Source: Siphonodentalium dalli
Lineage: Eukaryota; Mollusca; Scaphopoda; Gadilida; Siphonodentaliidae
Assembly (NCBI GenBank): GCA_032622095.1
Contig: CP136068.1
Span: forward strand, 151,987,151 to 152,051,150
DNA: 64,000 nucleotides
Reading direction: 5' to 3'
The position numbers and the translations under genes were made by a program. Shown in pieces: positions 24,388 through 35,963 of the stretch (positions are counted from its first letter, which is position 1; each line of letters opens with the position of its first letter). The notes under the pieces are model-generated. The model had not been told where the DNA came from and did no database searches. It saw nothing but the letters and a program-made list of their open reading frames with translations.

Positions 24388-24776
24388 AACTGTCATATTA
24401 TGTAAATGGGTTGTCTAGCCGTCCGTCCATCCATCCTAGTCGTCCGCTTTTGGTTTCCGGATGATAACTTGAGATTGAATCGAGCGAACTGAACGAAATT
24501 TGGTATGTTAGTTTACCACACCAAAATACAGATTATGTTCGAATATGGGTTTCGTCTGCATGATTTTGACTGAGTTATGCCCCCTTTTTTCCACTTAGAT
24601 TTTACCCGATTTGCTGTTTCCGGATGATAACTTTAGATTGAATCAAGTGAACTGAACCAAATTTGGTACGATAGTTTACCACCCCAAAATACAGATCAAG
24701 TTCGAATATGTTAATTTTTCAATCAAAAATACCACACTTGGAAGTTATTGTGTTTTATTTTGTTTATTATTTCGTC
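24388..24776 (+). repeat. ~165-bp 'CCGGATGATAAC' monomers, copy A
   Basis: Starts directly after the preceding tail, with CCGTCCGTCCATCC. Two monomers contain CCGGATGATAACTT (24457, 24619), AATTTGGTA and AGTTCGAATATG. It is the same family as 25938-26285 and 47972-48600. No coding region. Confidence 0.8.
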
Positions 24777-24780
24777 TTAA

Positions 24781-25360
24781 AGGGGTACTATACGCCAAAT
24801 GTTGTTGGTTTCTATAGTCTCCGAGTCTGAGAATAAGGTAACAATTTTTCCATTATTTGAAAGTCTGTTGAGTACGAAGTCATGTTACGGATGACAAATT
24901 TACCGGAATGCAAAAATACAAATTGTCGTTGTCGAGTAATTTTTGTAAAGTTTTCAACCAAATGAATCAAATAAAAGTTATATTATATGCATACTAGTCC
25001 CATATAATCATTTAAGTTATTGTATCATCGCTAGTCAGTGAGCGGCTTGAGTGTTCTCCCCGTATCATCATAATATTTTAAGCGATCGTGTGTGCGATCG
25101 GTTTAACAATCCAGTATCCCTCATTTACTGTTTTTGATTACGGTAATTCGTAATTTAATTGACGCCATTTTATGGCTCCAGTCATAAATTCAATTTATAT
25201 CAAATTATTAACTTTTAAATTATTAAATTTTAAGATAGCCTATTAACCTGAGCGTTTACAGAATACATCTTCGACTCAAATTACTTATGTTTCTATATAT
25301 TATCGATATTAGATCGTTGTTGTCACCGGAAATTTAATGAAAATGGCGTACAGTACCCCT
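24781..25360. mobile_element. TTAA-flanked ~580 bp element, AGGGGTACT termini
   Basis: Ends AGGGGTACTATACGCCA and the inverse of AGGGGTACTGTACGCCA, flanked by TTAA at 24777-24780 and 25361-25364. The interior has no transposase or long open frame. The right TTAA is also the left TTAA of the next element. Confidence 0.85.
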
Positions 25361-25364
25361 TTAA

Positions 25365-25819
25365 AGGCACTCAATCCGATCAGACGCTTCTAAATTACTA
25401 TTTCTTTGGCTTCGGGGGTAAAAAATATTTGATTCGAGTCGAGGAACCCACCCATAAAGCTCAGAGTGATCAGATATCGATTTTTTATCTTAGTTATTTC
25501 AATTGTTTCTAGCCCAGAAACTCGTGTTCAAACTTTTTCAAACTTTTGTTCTTGCAGGAAAAGATGGATAACTCTAATATCAAGTGGTAATAATAACCAC
25601 TTAATTTTAAGAGTTATCCATCTTTACCTGCAAGAACGTCCGTTTGAACCATTTTGAACACGAGTTTCTGGGCTAGAAACAATTGAAATAATTAACTTCA
25701 AAAATCAATATCTAATCACTGAGCTTTGACGGGTAGGTTCCTCGACTCGAATAAAATATTTTTTACCCCCGAAGTCAAAGAAATAGTAATTTAGGAGCAT
25801 CTGATCGGATTGAGTACCT
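25365..25819. mobile_element. TTAA-flanked 455 bp foldback, AGGTACTCAATCC family
   Basis: Almost fully palindromic, with arms running from AGGCACTCAATCCGATCAG to a centre near AAGTGGTAATAATAACCACTT. Flanks are TTAA (25361-25364 and 25820-25823). Other copies are at 31296-31763 (recombined), 52737-53139 (inside a longer palindrome) and 58101-58200 (half). Nonautonomous. The 63-aa frame at 25466-25657 is an arm translation, not a gene. Confidence 0.9.
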
Positions 25820-25937
25820 TTAAGTCAAAGGTTTCAAACAAATGAATTAATCCTTGCCCCACTCTACTCCAGAAACAGGCGTATTATGCCACGCCCCGAC
25901 GGCATGCTCTTGTTAAAAAATGGGATGCTGATTTATT

Positions 25938-26285
25938 GGTTTGTCCATCCATCTACCGGTAGTCGTCTGTTCATCTGTTCGCTTTTGCAATTGGATTCCA
26001 GATGATAACAGTAGATAAGTCTCAACTGAATGGAATGAAATTTGGTATGTGGGTTTACTAGCACAAAATACAGGTGTGTTCGAATTCATGATCTGCACAC
26101 CAATTTTTATCAGAGTTAAGTTATGGCCCTTTTTGTTGGATTTTGCATTAAATTTCCGTTTTCCGGATGATAACTAATAAGTTTGAACAGAATGAAATCT
26201 GTTATGAGAGTTTAATAGCCAAAATACAGGTCAAGTTTGAAGTTGGGTTTTGCCCGCCAATTTCCACCTGAGTTATGGGCATTCG
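25938..26285 (+). repeat. ~165-bp 'CCGGATGATAAC' monomers, copy B
   Basis: Two diverged monomers (TCCAGATGATAAC near 25999, CCGGATGATAAC near 26163) preceded by GTCCATCCATCTACC. Same family as 24388-24776. Confidence 0.75.
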
Positions 26286-26375
26286 TTGGAATTACCACTG
26301 GCCTATTATTCCACTCCGTAGCGATGCTCTTGTCCTTCACTTCCATAAAATATCTTTCATAGTTTATTATTTTAA

Positions 26376-26768
26376 CCCTTTACCCAACAGAAGGGCCCTG
26401 TGCCAATGCATTCTCTTATATATGCGAGTCGACCATAGGTCGCCTCGCATATATAAGAGAATGCATTGGCTTAACACATTAAAAATTATAAAATTGTTAA
26501 AGAATGTAAGAAATATTGGTAAAAAGTGTTAAAAAAAGATTTTTTTTAGGCCAATGCATTCTCTTATATATGCGAGGCGACCTATGGTCGACTCGCATAT
26601 ATAAGAGAATGCATTGGCACAGGGCATAACTGTAACTATCACAATGTGGTCAAGGAGCCGGTTCCAATGATATCCATATTTGTATGGTTCTATTGAGACA
26701 GACCAAAGATATTTTAGGCTGTTGAAGCCTTATTTGGCCGGTTTTGGCCGGTTTGTTGGGTAAAGGGT
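26376..26768. mobile_element. TTAA hairpin element, type 1 (CCCTTTACCCAACA)
   Basis: 393 bp. Left CCCTTTACCCAACAG after TTAA (26372-26375); right TTGTTGGGTAAAGGG before TTAC (26769-26772). It holds two 67-bp hairpins: H1 at 26403-26469 and H2 at 26552-26618. H2 is the reverse complement of H1, so the element is palindromic at two levels. The right flank segment (about 26640-26760) is the inverse of the left part of the copy at 53697-54058, so the two copies lie in opposite orientation. Confidence 0.93.
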
Positions 26769-26772
26769 TACA

Positions 26773-27449
26773 TGGGCAGACCTCTGTTGATAGTTGGAAT
26801 TCTTACAAATCAAGTCTCTTCATTGGTTGGTCAGAAATAGGTAGCACAGCATACATTGTAGATCAATATAAAATTCAGAAATAAAACTACACACCAAATA
26901 TAAATATCTAAAGTCACACTCAGGCCATTTTATGGTTTACAGACAGTGTCCCGGTGTCTAGTGTTTAGATGTTGAATTGGCCGTGTCGGGAACATTGATA
27001 ACAATAACTGTCCGTAGCTTTTGATAACTTTATATGTGTATAAGTCATAGTGATAAACACAGCAGGAGCATCGGTAAAAGAGGTCTAGTCGGATCGGCTG
27101 ATGGAGAGAGAGTGGTTCTTCGTATCTCTCGACGCCAGTAGTTATTACAACGTATGGTGTATCATATCATGCATCCTAATAAGGTATGATGTATATGATA
27201 CACCTACCATGTGACGTGTATCATGCCATCGGTGTGGTGGAACGATCATGGTCTGATCCTTCCAACATATAAGATGGTAGTACATGTCACATCCAATTTA
27301 GAATATGATCTTGATAATATGATTGTATCTATTCTATATATATCTCGATGTGCTGTGTTTATCTGTACAATACGTTATAGCAATAACTGGGAACATAATT
27401 ATATATCAACCGATATCTTCTGTACTATCGGACACAGGCCTGAGAAAAA
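26773..27449. other. Non-coding, one small hairpin
   Basis: No gene recognised. An imperfect hairpin at 27154-27208 has arms GGTGTATCATATCATG and CATGATATGATACACC-like. The 107-aa frame at 27211-27534 has no motif and runs into a hairpin element. Confidence 0.45.
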
Positions 27450-27760
27450 GGTGCCTGTCATTTGCAGAATGAAGTCCCTGGAGGGTGAATTTAGTGAAGC
27501 TATTCCGCATAGCATGCTAGCATCACTAAATTAACCCTCCGGGGACATCATTTTGCTTAGGCCTCATCTTCTCTGGAAATTATTCTTTATTATAAAATTT
27601 CATATAAAAACTTCTTCACACAGATTACATACTCCCAATGGGTGTACATCACAATAGTCGCCTCAATCTGAGACTATGTCTCCCATAGAATATGAGGCCA
27701 TGCAGAATGAGGTCCCAAGAAGGTGAAATTTGGTGATGCTAGCTTGCTGTGCAAGATATT
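27450..27760. repeat. GAATGAGG hairpin copies, degraded
   Basis: A hairpin at about 27461-27555 (GTCATTTGCAGAATGAAGT, GGAGGGTGAATTTAGTGA and the inverse) is followed by GGCCTCATCTTCTC. A half hairpin is at about 27700-27750 (CAGAATGAGGTCCC, TGGTGATGCTAGC). Same family as 20636-20889, without clean termini. Confidence 0.7.
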
Positions 27761-28433
27761 ATATAAAACTATTTCTGACTAATTGGGATTAGTCTAATGT
27801 GCTATATAGCAACAAAAAACCCAATGCCGCATAACCCGGGATAGTAATAGGGGCTGCTCTAGAGGTTTACTACGTTCAATGACTAAACAAGTTGGTCAGA
27901 TTCATTAGAATTGTTTATTGATAATAAACAACAAAACATTTATATATATATCAAAGTTGACATAACCAAAATATATAGTCATGAAGGTAGTGGGCAAAAA
28001 TCGCCATCATCCACTTAAGCAAAAATAAAATTATCAATATATAAAATTATCAATATATATTGACATAACATAAAATTATCAATATATATTTACACACTAA
28101 GTGTTGTCATCACTAAATCTAGCATTCTGATTGGTCGGCGCCCACGTGGCTAGTTGCAGTTATTTCTCGGTGAATGCGCAACGCATCATAACACCAAGCT
28201 AATAACACCATCGATACGTCATTAGGTTTGGAAAGACGAACGCGTAATGTTTTGGGCGCATTTGGACTCGCGCAGGATTGACTTAATACATCATCGGGTT
28301 TCAATATGAAGAGAAATTGTTCCTATTAACTTTTGGCAAGGGTGCTATTGGGTATTTTGGGCTGATCTTGTCACGATACACTTTTCGATTTAAATATATT
28401 TACAAAAGTGGCTTTCTCGCTAAATGTATATAA
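27761..28433. other. Non-coding, short AT repeats
   Basis: ATAAAATTATCAATATAT is repeated three to four times at 28023-28092. Positions 28120-28310 are locally GC-richer but show no motif that I recognise. Confidence 0.45.
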
Positions 28434-28598
28434 ATATAAGGATTAACTGTCATGTGGACTATTTTTATGGAGATGTAACGGTGAGGTAAGTGGACATAAC
28501 TTGTATGTAAAACCCTTCGGGTTTTACACAAGTTATGTCCACTTACCTCACCGTAACAACTCCATAAAAACAGTCCACATGACAGTTAATCCTTATAT
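28434..28598. mobile_element. 165-bp near-perfect hairpin MITE
   Basis: Arms of about 78 bp from ATATAAGGATTAACTGTCAT to a tight loop at AAAACCCTTCGGGTTTT, with only a few mismatches. Terminal sequence reads ATATAAGG/CCTTATAT, so any target duplication (TA or ATA) is merged into the palindrome. Single copy in this window. If transcribed it would form a long stem, so a small-RNA source is possible but unproven. Confidence 0.85.
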
Positions 28599-29176
28599 AA
28601 TGACATAACAATCATATGTAATGGAAAACAAGTTTCAAAATTCTCCCCGGGCCTCGTGGGGTGAGCAGTGATAGACAAAGGAGATAGACTTAGAGGGTGG
28701 GTGGGTTGGGTGTAAATAAAATATTATACATTTTTTATTACTAAAGTGTTATGATGCCAGATTTTCACTAATCTGGGAAAGATTGAAATGGCGTCTTCAA
28801 AGATTTTTGTGCGCATGCACAAATTGGAAATCTACACCTCGTGTTCCAATACCGTTATACCCAAAAGTAATAGTTTATTTGACTGCAAAAGAAACATATT
28901 GCTCGAAAATAAATGCGATTATTTTTCGTAATCGTGTATTTCAGACTGTAATTGGGATTAATCTACCAGATATTCCTTATTCACTAACCAGAGTGAGCCT
29001 TTCTGAACAATTTCAGTACCAGCATACTTAGCTAATATTTTAACAAACTCCCCAATATATGTTGACTGAGCATTAATGTTCATAGGAGGCCTTTCACGTC
29101 TATTACAAATCATTTCACCATTACGTTTAAAATGAATGGTACATTCAATTTAAGAATTTTTTGTCTCCTTACTTTT
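28599..29176. other. Non-coding, no feature seen
   Basis: The 82-aa frame at 28783-29031 has no recognisable domain. Nothing else identified. Confidence 0.45.
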
Positions 29177-30850
29177 AAAGTGATGTGAACCACTCCGGAT
29201 CAAATATTAATGGAGAATAATCTTTCTCAAAGTATTTATTTTTCCAAATATTATATCCAAATTGACAACCCACACCATCTTTCGAATATATAAATTCAAT
29301 GCAATGACTCTCGATGGTGAAATCAATTCGTTAGTTTGTCATTGATAGTTCCATCCTGAATAGAGTATTAAAAATGAGCGAAGGGAGTTAACTTACAACT
29401 CAATATGTTTTCAAGGATTTAATTTTGGCCTATTATGTAACTACGTATACACATCTTGCACCACATAAAGAATTAACCTGAAAAGCATACAATATTGATA
29501 ACAATATATAACAAGATATATCATACTCATAAGCCGCCTATTGCAGGATCACTATTACTGTATACATGAAACTTGTAAGTATTACAGCCCTGTATATCCA
29601 ATTACAATTCCCCGTATTCCTAAAAACTACAATGCAATTAAATGTATCAATAATTGTTTATATACTGAAGAATAGTGTATTCTAATACAAACATATTACT
29701 CTATCTAACTATGGGGTGGGAGGGTGGGTTGTGATTATCCCACATGTCCTTGGCGGTTGAAACAGAAATGATCGCGTACACAATTTTACCGTCATGCGGT
29801 ATGTGTCCAATCAGCTGCCTGGTCGCGACATATCGATGAATGAATGGATAAACATTCAAACAATATTAAGGTCATCCCTAACAAACACAATTAGGTGTGA
29901 ATTGCTATCCGTGCATTCCAGTATAATATGACCATAAGGCAAACCCAATGATGTTTTAATGTTTGTTTTCCCCCCACACTATGTAAAGACTACCAGTATG
30001 TTTTTGGCCACCGGCGGCAACATCCCACACTCAGCCATTTTGACAGTGTCGTAACACCGCCAAAATGTACATATTAACAATTGAGTGCAGTTCAGATGAT
30101 GTTTTCCACAATGTTTTTTGAATATGACATGTCATACTAAAATCCATTGTTTTCACATGAGCTATGGCTGCTCATAAATATGTTAACTTCTGATAGTGCC
30201 ATTTGTGCATGTTTTTCTTTGCCATCAGCAGTGAAATCTATGCCCATTTTAGCCATTGGCCCTCTATCAAATAGATACAATTGTAAGATCTAGAATACTT
30301 TGGGAAGATGTAATCTAAAGTAATTAGAATATTTGATTACAAATACAAAACTTTGGCTCCTAGAATTCTTGATTACAAATACTTCAAAAAGTACAGAATA
30401 CGATTACACCATCCCTGGGGCTTTGTGGCTGTATGCTATCGCAATGAATAAGATCGGACATATTCATTGGGCTAGCATTGTGGCGGTATACATCCACTTT
30501 GCCCGGATATATTACATATATTGATAGTTATTTACATATTTACTAGCATGTTTGTATATGTGTACATGTATTTGTGCAATCATGTCTGTGCACCATTTTA
30601 TTGTTGAACCAGTTATGTTTGTTGGCAATAAATATGCCCAAAATGGAACCTGGTGTTGAGTGAGTTCTGTCCCCTTCTCCAGGAAACAACGTAAATACAA
30701 TACAAGTACAGAATACGATTACACCATCCCTGTTAAATAAAGCATGCTACATTCCTCCAGTTGGCATAATAGTGCCTGTGTACTAACTTACCTGTTTTAC
30801 ACACCCAAACAAGTCCATAATATATCTTTGAAAATAATTATCCGTAAACC
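29177..30850 (+). repeat. Diverged copy of the 485-bp repeat with a large interruption
   Basis: Matches the 9711-10680 unit in three collinear blocks: 29177-29364 (AAAGTGATGTGAACCACTCC), about 30067-30120 (GTTCAGATGATGTT) and about 30754-30850 (CAAGTCCATAATAT). Between them is sequence absent from the unit, including two direct copies of CAGAATACGATTACACCATC ending CCTG (about 30394-30416 and 30709-30732). These could be right ends of hAT-like elements (CAGGGATGG inverse), but no left end was found. Confidence 0.65.
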
Positions 30851-31295
30851 AACAAATTAAACTAGGTGTGACTGTCCCAATGGGACTAAGGATACCCCCC
30901 ATGTTTTTAAAAAAGTTGCACTTAGAAACACTTGACACACTGTACTGTACTTTATTACATATCTATCTATATATACCACATGATCGCATACTTTCCTATG
31001 TGAGTGGTAATTTTCAATACCAGAACATGTGCTAATCTGTGTCAGACTATTTTATTGAGCAGTTAGACTGGTTCGCGATGTTACTATTTTTAGCAACATA
31101 ATAATTTCAATTAAATTCATATCTGGGGAAAACCCGAAGGTCAAAGAAATGCGGCAGGTTAAAAACTAAATCACGCACTCCTGAACAAATAGTTAATAAA
31201 AATGTTAAAAATTAATCGTGTTGACACTATTATTAGGCGACTGAGAGTACCAGAGTACTTCAAAATATACTATGTTTGCATAGCACAAAATTTAA
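30851..31295. other. Non-coding, no feature seen
   Basis: AT-rich. No gene or clear repeat. Confidence 0.45.
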
Positions 31296-31763
31296 AGGTG
31301 CTCAATCTGATCAGACACTCCTAAATTACTATATCTTTGGCTTCGGGGGTAAAAAATATGATTCGAGTCGAGGAAACCACCCATCAAAGCTCAGAGTGAT
31401 TAGATATCGATGTTTGAAGTTTGCTGTTTCTATTGTTTGTGGACCAGAACTTGTCAAATGCCTCGGACGCCTAAATGTCGACTTTCGGAAGGCATCGCCA
31501 TTTTCGAGAGAGGCCTAGTTCGGCCTTAGAGGCCGAAATGTCGATTTCCGACATATTTCCGTTCGTTCTCGTCGTTTACGCCTCAGAGGCCGAAGTGTCG
31601 GTTTGTTTTTTAACTCTTCATATTTGTGTTTCCTTCATTCCGCCTCGGATGCCTAAATGTGGACAAATTGCGGTTGTAAGATTGATAACTCGAAAATCAA
31701 GTGGTTACTATTAACAATAACCACTTGATTTTAGAGTTATCCTTCTGACAACTGCAATTTGTA
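31296..31763. mobile_element. AGGTACTCAATCC-family foldback, with four ~60 bp repeats inside
   Basis: Left end AGGTGCTCAATCTGATCAG after TTAA (31292-31295), then the family arm to about 31435. Positions 31460-31690 hold four ~60 bp units, each with GCCT..GA.GCC then (T/G)AA.TGTCGA (starts near 31460, 31523, 31580 and 31642). The family's central hairpin (TTGATTTTCGAGTT-like arms) follows. The right arm is missing and the sequence jumps into a TTAA hairpin element at about 31764. Confidence 0.8.
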
Positions 31764-31913
31764 ATATATAAGAGAATGCATTGGCCTAACAATAATTAAT
31801 TTGATCTTTTAAACCAGTGCATTCTCTTATATATGGGAGACTCGCATATATAAGAGAATGCACTGGCACAGGATATTTAATGCTTCACCAGCTCAACTCC
31901 CATCATGAAAGGG
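31764..31913. mobile_element. TTAA hairpin element (type 3), left-truncated
   Basis: Starts inside the first hairpin (ATATATAAGAGAATGCATTGG), passes a complete second hairpin (31814-31867, short apex) and ends CATCATGAAAGGG at TTAA (31914-31917). The left terminus was lost at the junction with the preceding foldback. Confidence 0.8.
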
Positions 31914-31999
31914 TTAATGATATCTTGATAACTCACAAATCCCAATAAATTATTCTCTTTAGCCACCAGCTGACGATGCGTCTCTTGGTTATATCTCTT

Positions 32000-34090
32000 A
32001 CTAGCAGGGTTACCCGGCGTTGCCCAGGTTAAGGTATGCTGTGGATATTTGTTGGGAATAGAGAATACTCTCACTTAAAGTGTTATACGTTTTCTCATAA
32101 ATTGTATATTCAAATAGCATCACAAAACATGATTATTACAGTCATGGAATATAAGTAGTGGCTCACCTTGTCAATTGTCATTGTGTTTATCGCGATTAAT
32201 CCGTTCCACCAATAATGAAGTATTTATTTATTTACAACTGCGTATACATTAGACGTTATAATATGATACATGAACATCATAAACACATTAGTTCGACAAA
32301 AGATGATAATTGGGTTTTACATATTGAGATGTATCAATCAATCTAGTGGGTTGGACTAAGATCTCGAGGACACCTGGCTATCATATCTCCATGAAGATAC
32401 AGATGTTTCAAAGAAATTTCCAGGTGCTCCTCTGTTCATGGTGCTATATATTGGCTAAATATTCTTAGTTTAAACGAAATGTTGCTGCGCACATATACCG
32501 GCTACATGTGCACAGAGCGCGATTTTGAGTTGTTTATGTCAATCGATGAGTCTGTTCTAAAACCCTTGTCAGATGTCAGTATTGGTAGGATCCTGAAAAG
32601 TCTTGTGCTACTAACTGCATTTTCTTGTATATCAGAAGAAACTATATTTGACTGCACAATGTGACCACTATTTTTGAACAGGCCTTCCATTTTTTTGTTA
32701 TCTCTTGACAAATTGTAACTTTTTGTGGAAACTGTATTGAATGGAACAGACTAAATTTTGTTATTATATATATGCAATCCTCTGACGGTTCGAGGTCTCT
32801 CAGTTTGCACGAATATATGTATCTCTTCAATAGAAAGATAAATATACGTTTAATGCTTCTTCTAGTTATCTCTTTTTTGCTAGCTCATTGAAAATTGGCG
32901 AGTATACAAATTCGTATCAAATTTAAGGTCCCCATATCTCTCACCCATAGGGCACCAATTTGGTGTATCTAAACCACACGATATGATTCCTCGTATCACG
33001 GAGAAGAATTTGTATCAATCTGGTGGAAATCGGCACTAAACATATAGATATAATTTTTTGTGTCCCTCTCATCTCTATACACCACTGACTCGAATGGCCC
33101 CACTTGTGTGACATCCTTAAACCACACGATTACACTCCTGATATCATGGAGATGATTGTTTATAAGTTTGGTGATAATCGGCGACTAAACAATTTTTTTT
33201 TATCAAATTTGGTGCCAATCCCTCCCCTCTCCATCTCTCACCCAAACAGCACCGCTATGGCGTCTTTAAATCATGATTAGATTCCTCGTATCATGGATAA
33301 GAACGTGTATAAATTTGGTGGAAATTGGCGTTAAAAAAATTGTGCATCAATTTTGGTGCCCCTGTCCCTTTCAATGCAACCCTGACTCGAATGAGGCCAC
33401 ATTTGACAGATAAAAGCCACACCATTAGACTCCTCATACCATGGGGATGATTTTGTATAAGTGTGGTGGCAATCGGCGACTTATTATCAAATTTAGTGCC
33501 CACCCCCTCCCAATCTCTCATCCAAAAACAACAATTTGGCGTTGTTAAATCGCACAATTAGATTCCTTGTATCATGAAGATGAATATATATCAATTTGGT
33601 GGAAATCGGCGCTAAAATTAGTTTTATCAATTTTGGTGCCCCTCTCCCCTTCCGTTCATCCCCGACTCAAACGACGCCACTTTTGACATATTTAAACCAC
33701 ACCGTTGGATTCTTCATATCATGGGGCTGATTATATGTTAGTTTCGTTGCAATCGGCGACAGAAAAAAAATCTGCCCCTCCCCTTCCGGGCACCCCTAAC
33801 GCGAACGGCGCGACATTTTCCATATTTAAACCACGCCATTAGATTCCTCATATTATGGGGATGATTATATATAAGTTTGGTGGCAATCGGCAACAAATTT
33901 TTTTTCTGCCCCTCCCCCTTTTCTGCCCCCGACAACAACGGCGTCACTTTAGAAAATTCTAACCCCGACCATTATCTTTCTCGTAAAAACCTACTCCTAG
34001 TAGACCCCTTTGGCATCATCTAGATGGTCCCCTGTGAATTTCTATAGAACACAGACAGACAGACAGACATTCGCAAATATAGATATAGAT
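32000..34090 (+). repeat. ~2.1 kb composite repeat with seven ~145 bp monomers
   Basis: Starts at CTAGCAGGGTTACCCGGCGT, a motif I recall at the head of a widespread invertebrate repeat. After ~0.9 kb, seven monomers follow, marked by ATCATGGGGATGATT-like motifs near 32995, 33142, 33291, 33437, 33571, 33717 and 33853. Each also has TTTGGTGGCAATCGGC and a CCCCTCCC-type stretch. It ends with iterated GACA (34052-34070) and TATAGATATAGATT. No long open frame. The head and tail suggest a defined dispersed unit. Confidence 0.75.
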
Positions 34091-34190
34091 TGTGTGAACA
34101 TGTGCTATATAGGGAATACACCCATAGTCGCCGAGTGTACCCAAATTTTCACCACAATATCATGAGTGGTGAATTTTTTTTACACTCGGT

Positions 34191-35672
34191 TACTACGTTC
34201 AACTTACCGCCTTTTCACTACGTTCAACTTACCGCCTTTTCACTACGTTCAACTTACCGCCTTTTCACTACGTTCAACTTAGCGCCTTTTCACTACGTTC
34301 AACTTAGCGCCTTTTCACTACGTTCAACTTAGCGCCTTTTCACTACGTTCAACTTAGCGCCTTTTCACTACGTTCAACTTAGCGCCTTTTCACTACGTTC
34401 AACTTAGCGCCTTTTCACTACGTTCAACTTAGCGCCTTTTCACTACGTTCAACTTAGCGCCTTTTCACTACGTTCAACTTAGCGCCTTTTCACTACGTTC
34501 AACTTAGCGCCTTTTCACTACGTTCAACTTAGCGCCTTTTCACTACGTTCAACTTAGCGCCTTTTCACTACGTTCAACTTAGCGCCTTTTCACTACGTTC
34601 AACTTAGCGCCTTTTCACTACGTTCAACTTAGCGCCTTTTCACTACGTTCAACTTAGCGCCTTTTCACTACGTTCAACTTAGCGCCTTTTCACTACGTTC
34701 AACTTAGCGCCTTTTCACTACGTTCAACTTAGCGCCTTTTCACTACGTTCAACTTAGCGCCTTTTCACTACGTTCAACTTAGCGCCTTTTCACTACGTTC
34801 AACTTAGCGCCTTTTCACTACGTTCAACTTAGCGCCTTTTCACTACGTTCAACTTAGCGCCTTTTCACTACGTTCAACTTAGCGCCTTTTCACTACGTTC
34901 AACTTAGCGCCTTTTCACTACGTTCAACTTAGCGCCTTTTCACTACGTTCAACTTAGCGCCTTTTCACTACGTTCAACTTAGCGCCTTTTCACTACGTTC
35001 AACTTAGCGCCTTTTCACTACGTTCAACTTAGCGCCTTTTCACTACGTTCAACTTAGCGCCTTTTCACTACGTTCAACTTAGCGCCTTTTCACTACGTTC
35101 AACTTAGCGCCTTTTCACTACGTTCAACTTAGCGCCTTTTCACTACGTTCAACTTAGCGCCTTTTCACTACGTTCAACTTAGCGCCTTTTCACTACGTTC
35201 AACTTAGCGCCTTTTCACTACGTTCAACTTAGCGCCTTTTCACTACGTTCAACTTAGCGCCTTTTCACTACGTTCAACTTAGCGCCTTTTCACTACGTTC
35301 AACTTAGCGCCTTTTCACTACGTTCAACTTAGCGCCTTTTCACTACGTTCAACTTAGCGCCTTTTCACTACGTTCAACTTAGCGCCTTTTCACTACGTTC
35401 AACTTAGCGCCTTTTCACTACGTTCAACTTAGCGCCTTTTCACTACGTTCAACTTAGCGCCTTTTCACTACGTTCAACTTAGCGCCTTTTCACTACGTTC
35501 AACTTAGCGCCTTTTCACTACGTTCAACTTAGCGCCTTTTCACTACGTTCAACTTAGCGCCTTTTCACTACGTTCAACTTAGCGCCTTTTCACTACGTTC
35601 AACTTAGCGCCTTTTCACTACGTTCAACTTAGCGCCTTTTCACTACGTTCAACTTACCGCCTTTTCACTACG
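34191..35672 (+). repeat. 25-bp minisatellite, ~59 units
   Basis: Unit of exactly 25 bp beginning CACTACGTTCAACTTA, then (G/C)CGCC and TTTT. The first three units and the last one carry C (TTACCGCC); all roughly 55 internal units carry G (TTAGCGCC) and otherwise look identical. The array stops exactly at the outer edge of the large palindrome (35674). No spacers, so not CRISPR-like. Not coding in a meaningful sense. Confidence 0.97.
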
Positions 35673-35849
35673 ATATTATAACTTTGGTGGAACCAATTGC
35701 ATAACTTTCGTTTGAGCCTTGATCGAATACATACATACCAATCCCTCATTCGAGCAAGCCTGCTTGTCATAATTATGACTCTTACAACAAGGACTTTGAT
35801 TCTGGTCATGCTGCAGCTGATACCACCCTTGTCTAATTTTGGGAGCATA

Positions 35850-35963
35850 CGGTAATGCTCTAAATAATCTACTCCTTAACCACATCAGAATTATGGGTAA
35901 CTTTTAAGGATTTAGTCGGAAATATGTCTTGTTGCCATTCATCGGAAAGCTCTCACTGAGAGT
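35850..35963 (+). mobile_element. Half copy of the TA-target MITE (left arm)
   Basis: Starts CGGTAATGCTCTAAATAAT and runs to the family's centre (CATCGGAAAGCTCTCACTGAG), then stops. The mirrored half is at 42529-42638. Because it is in both arms, it predates palindrome formation. Confidence 0.85.

Noticed and set aside
34191-35672. 25-bp array as a CRISPR-like array
   Set aside because: Units are directly contiguous with no unique spacers, and the context is eukaryotic.
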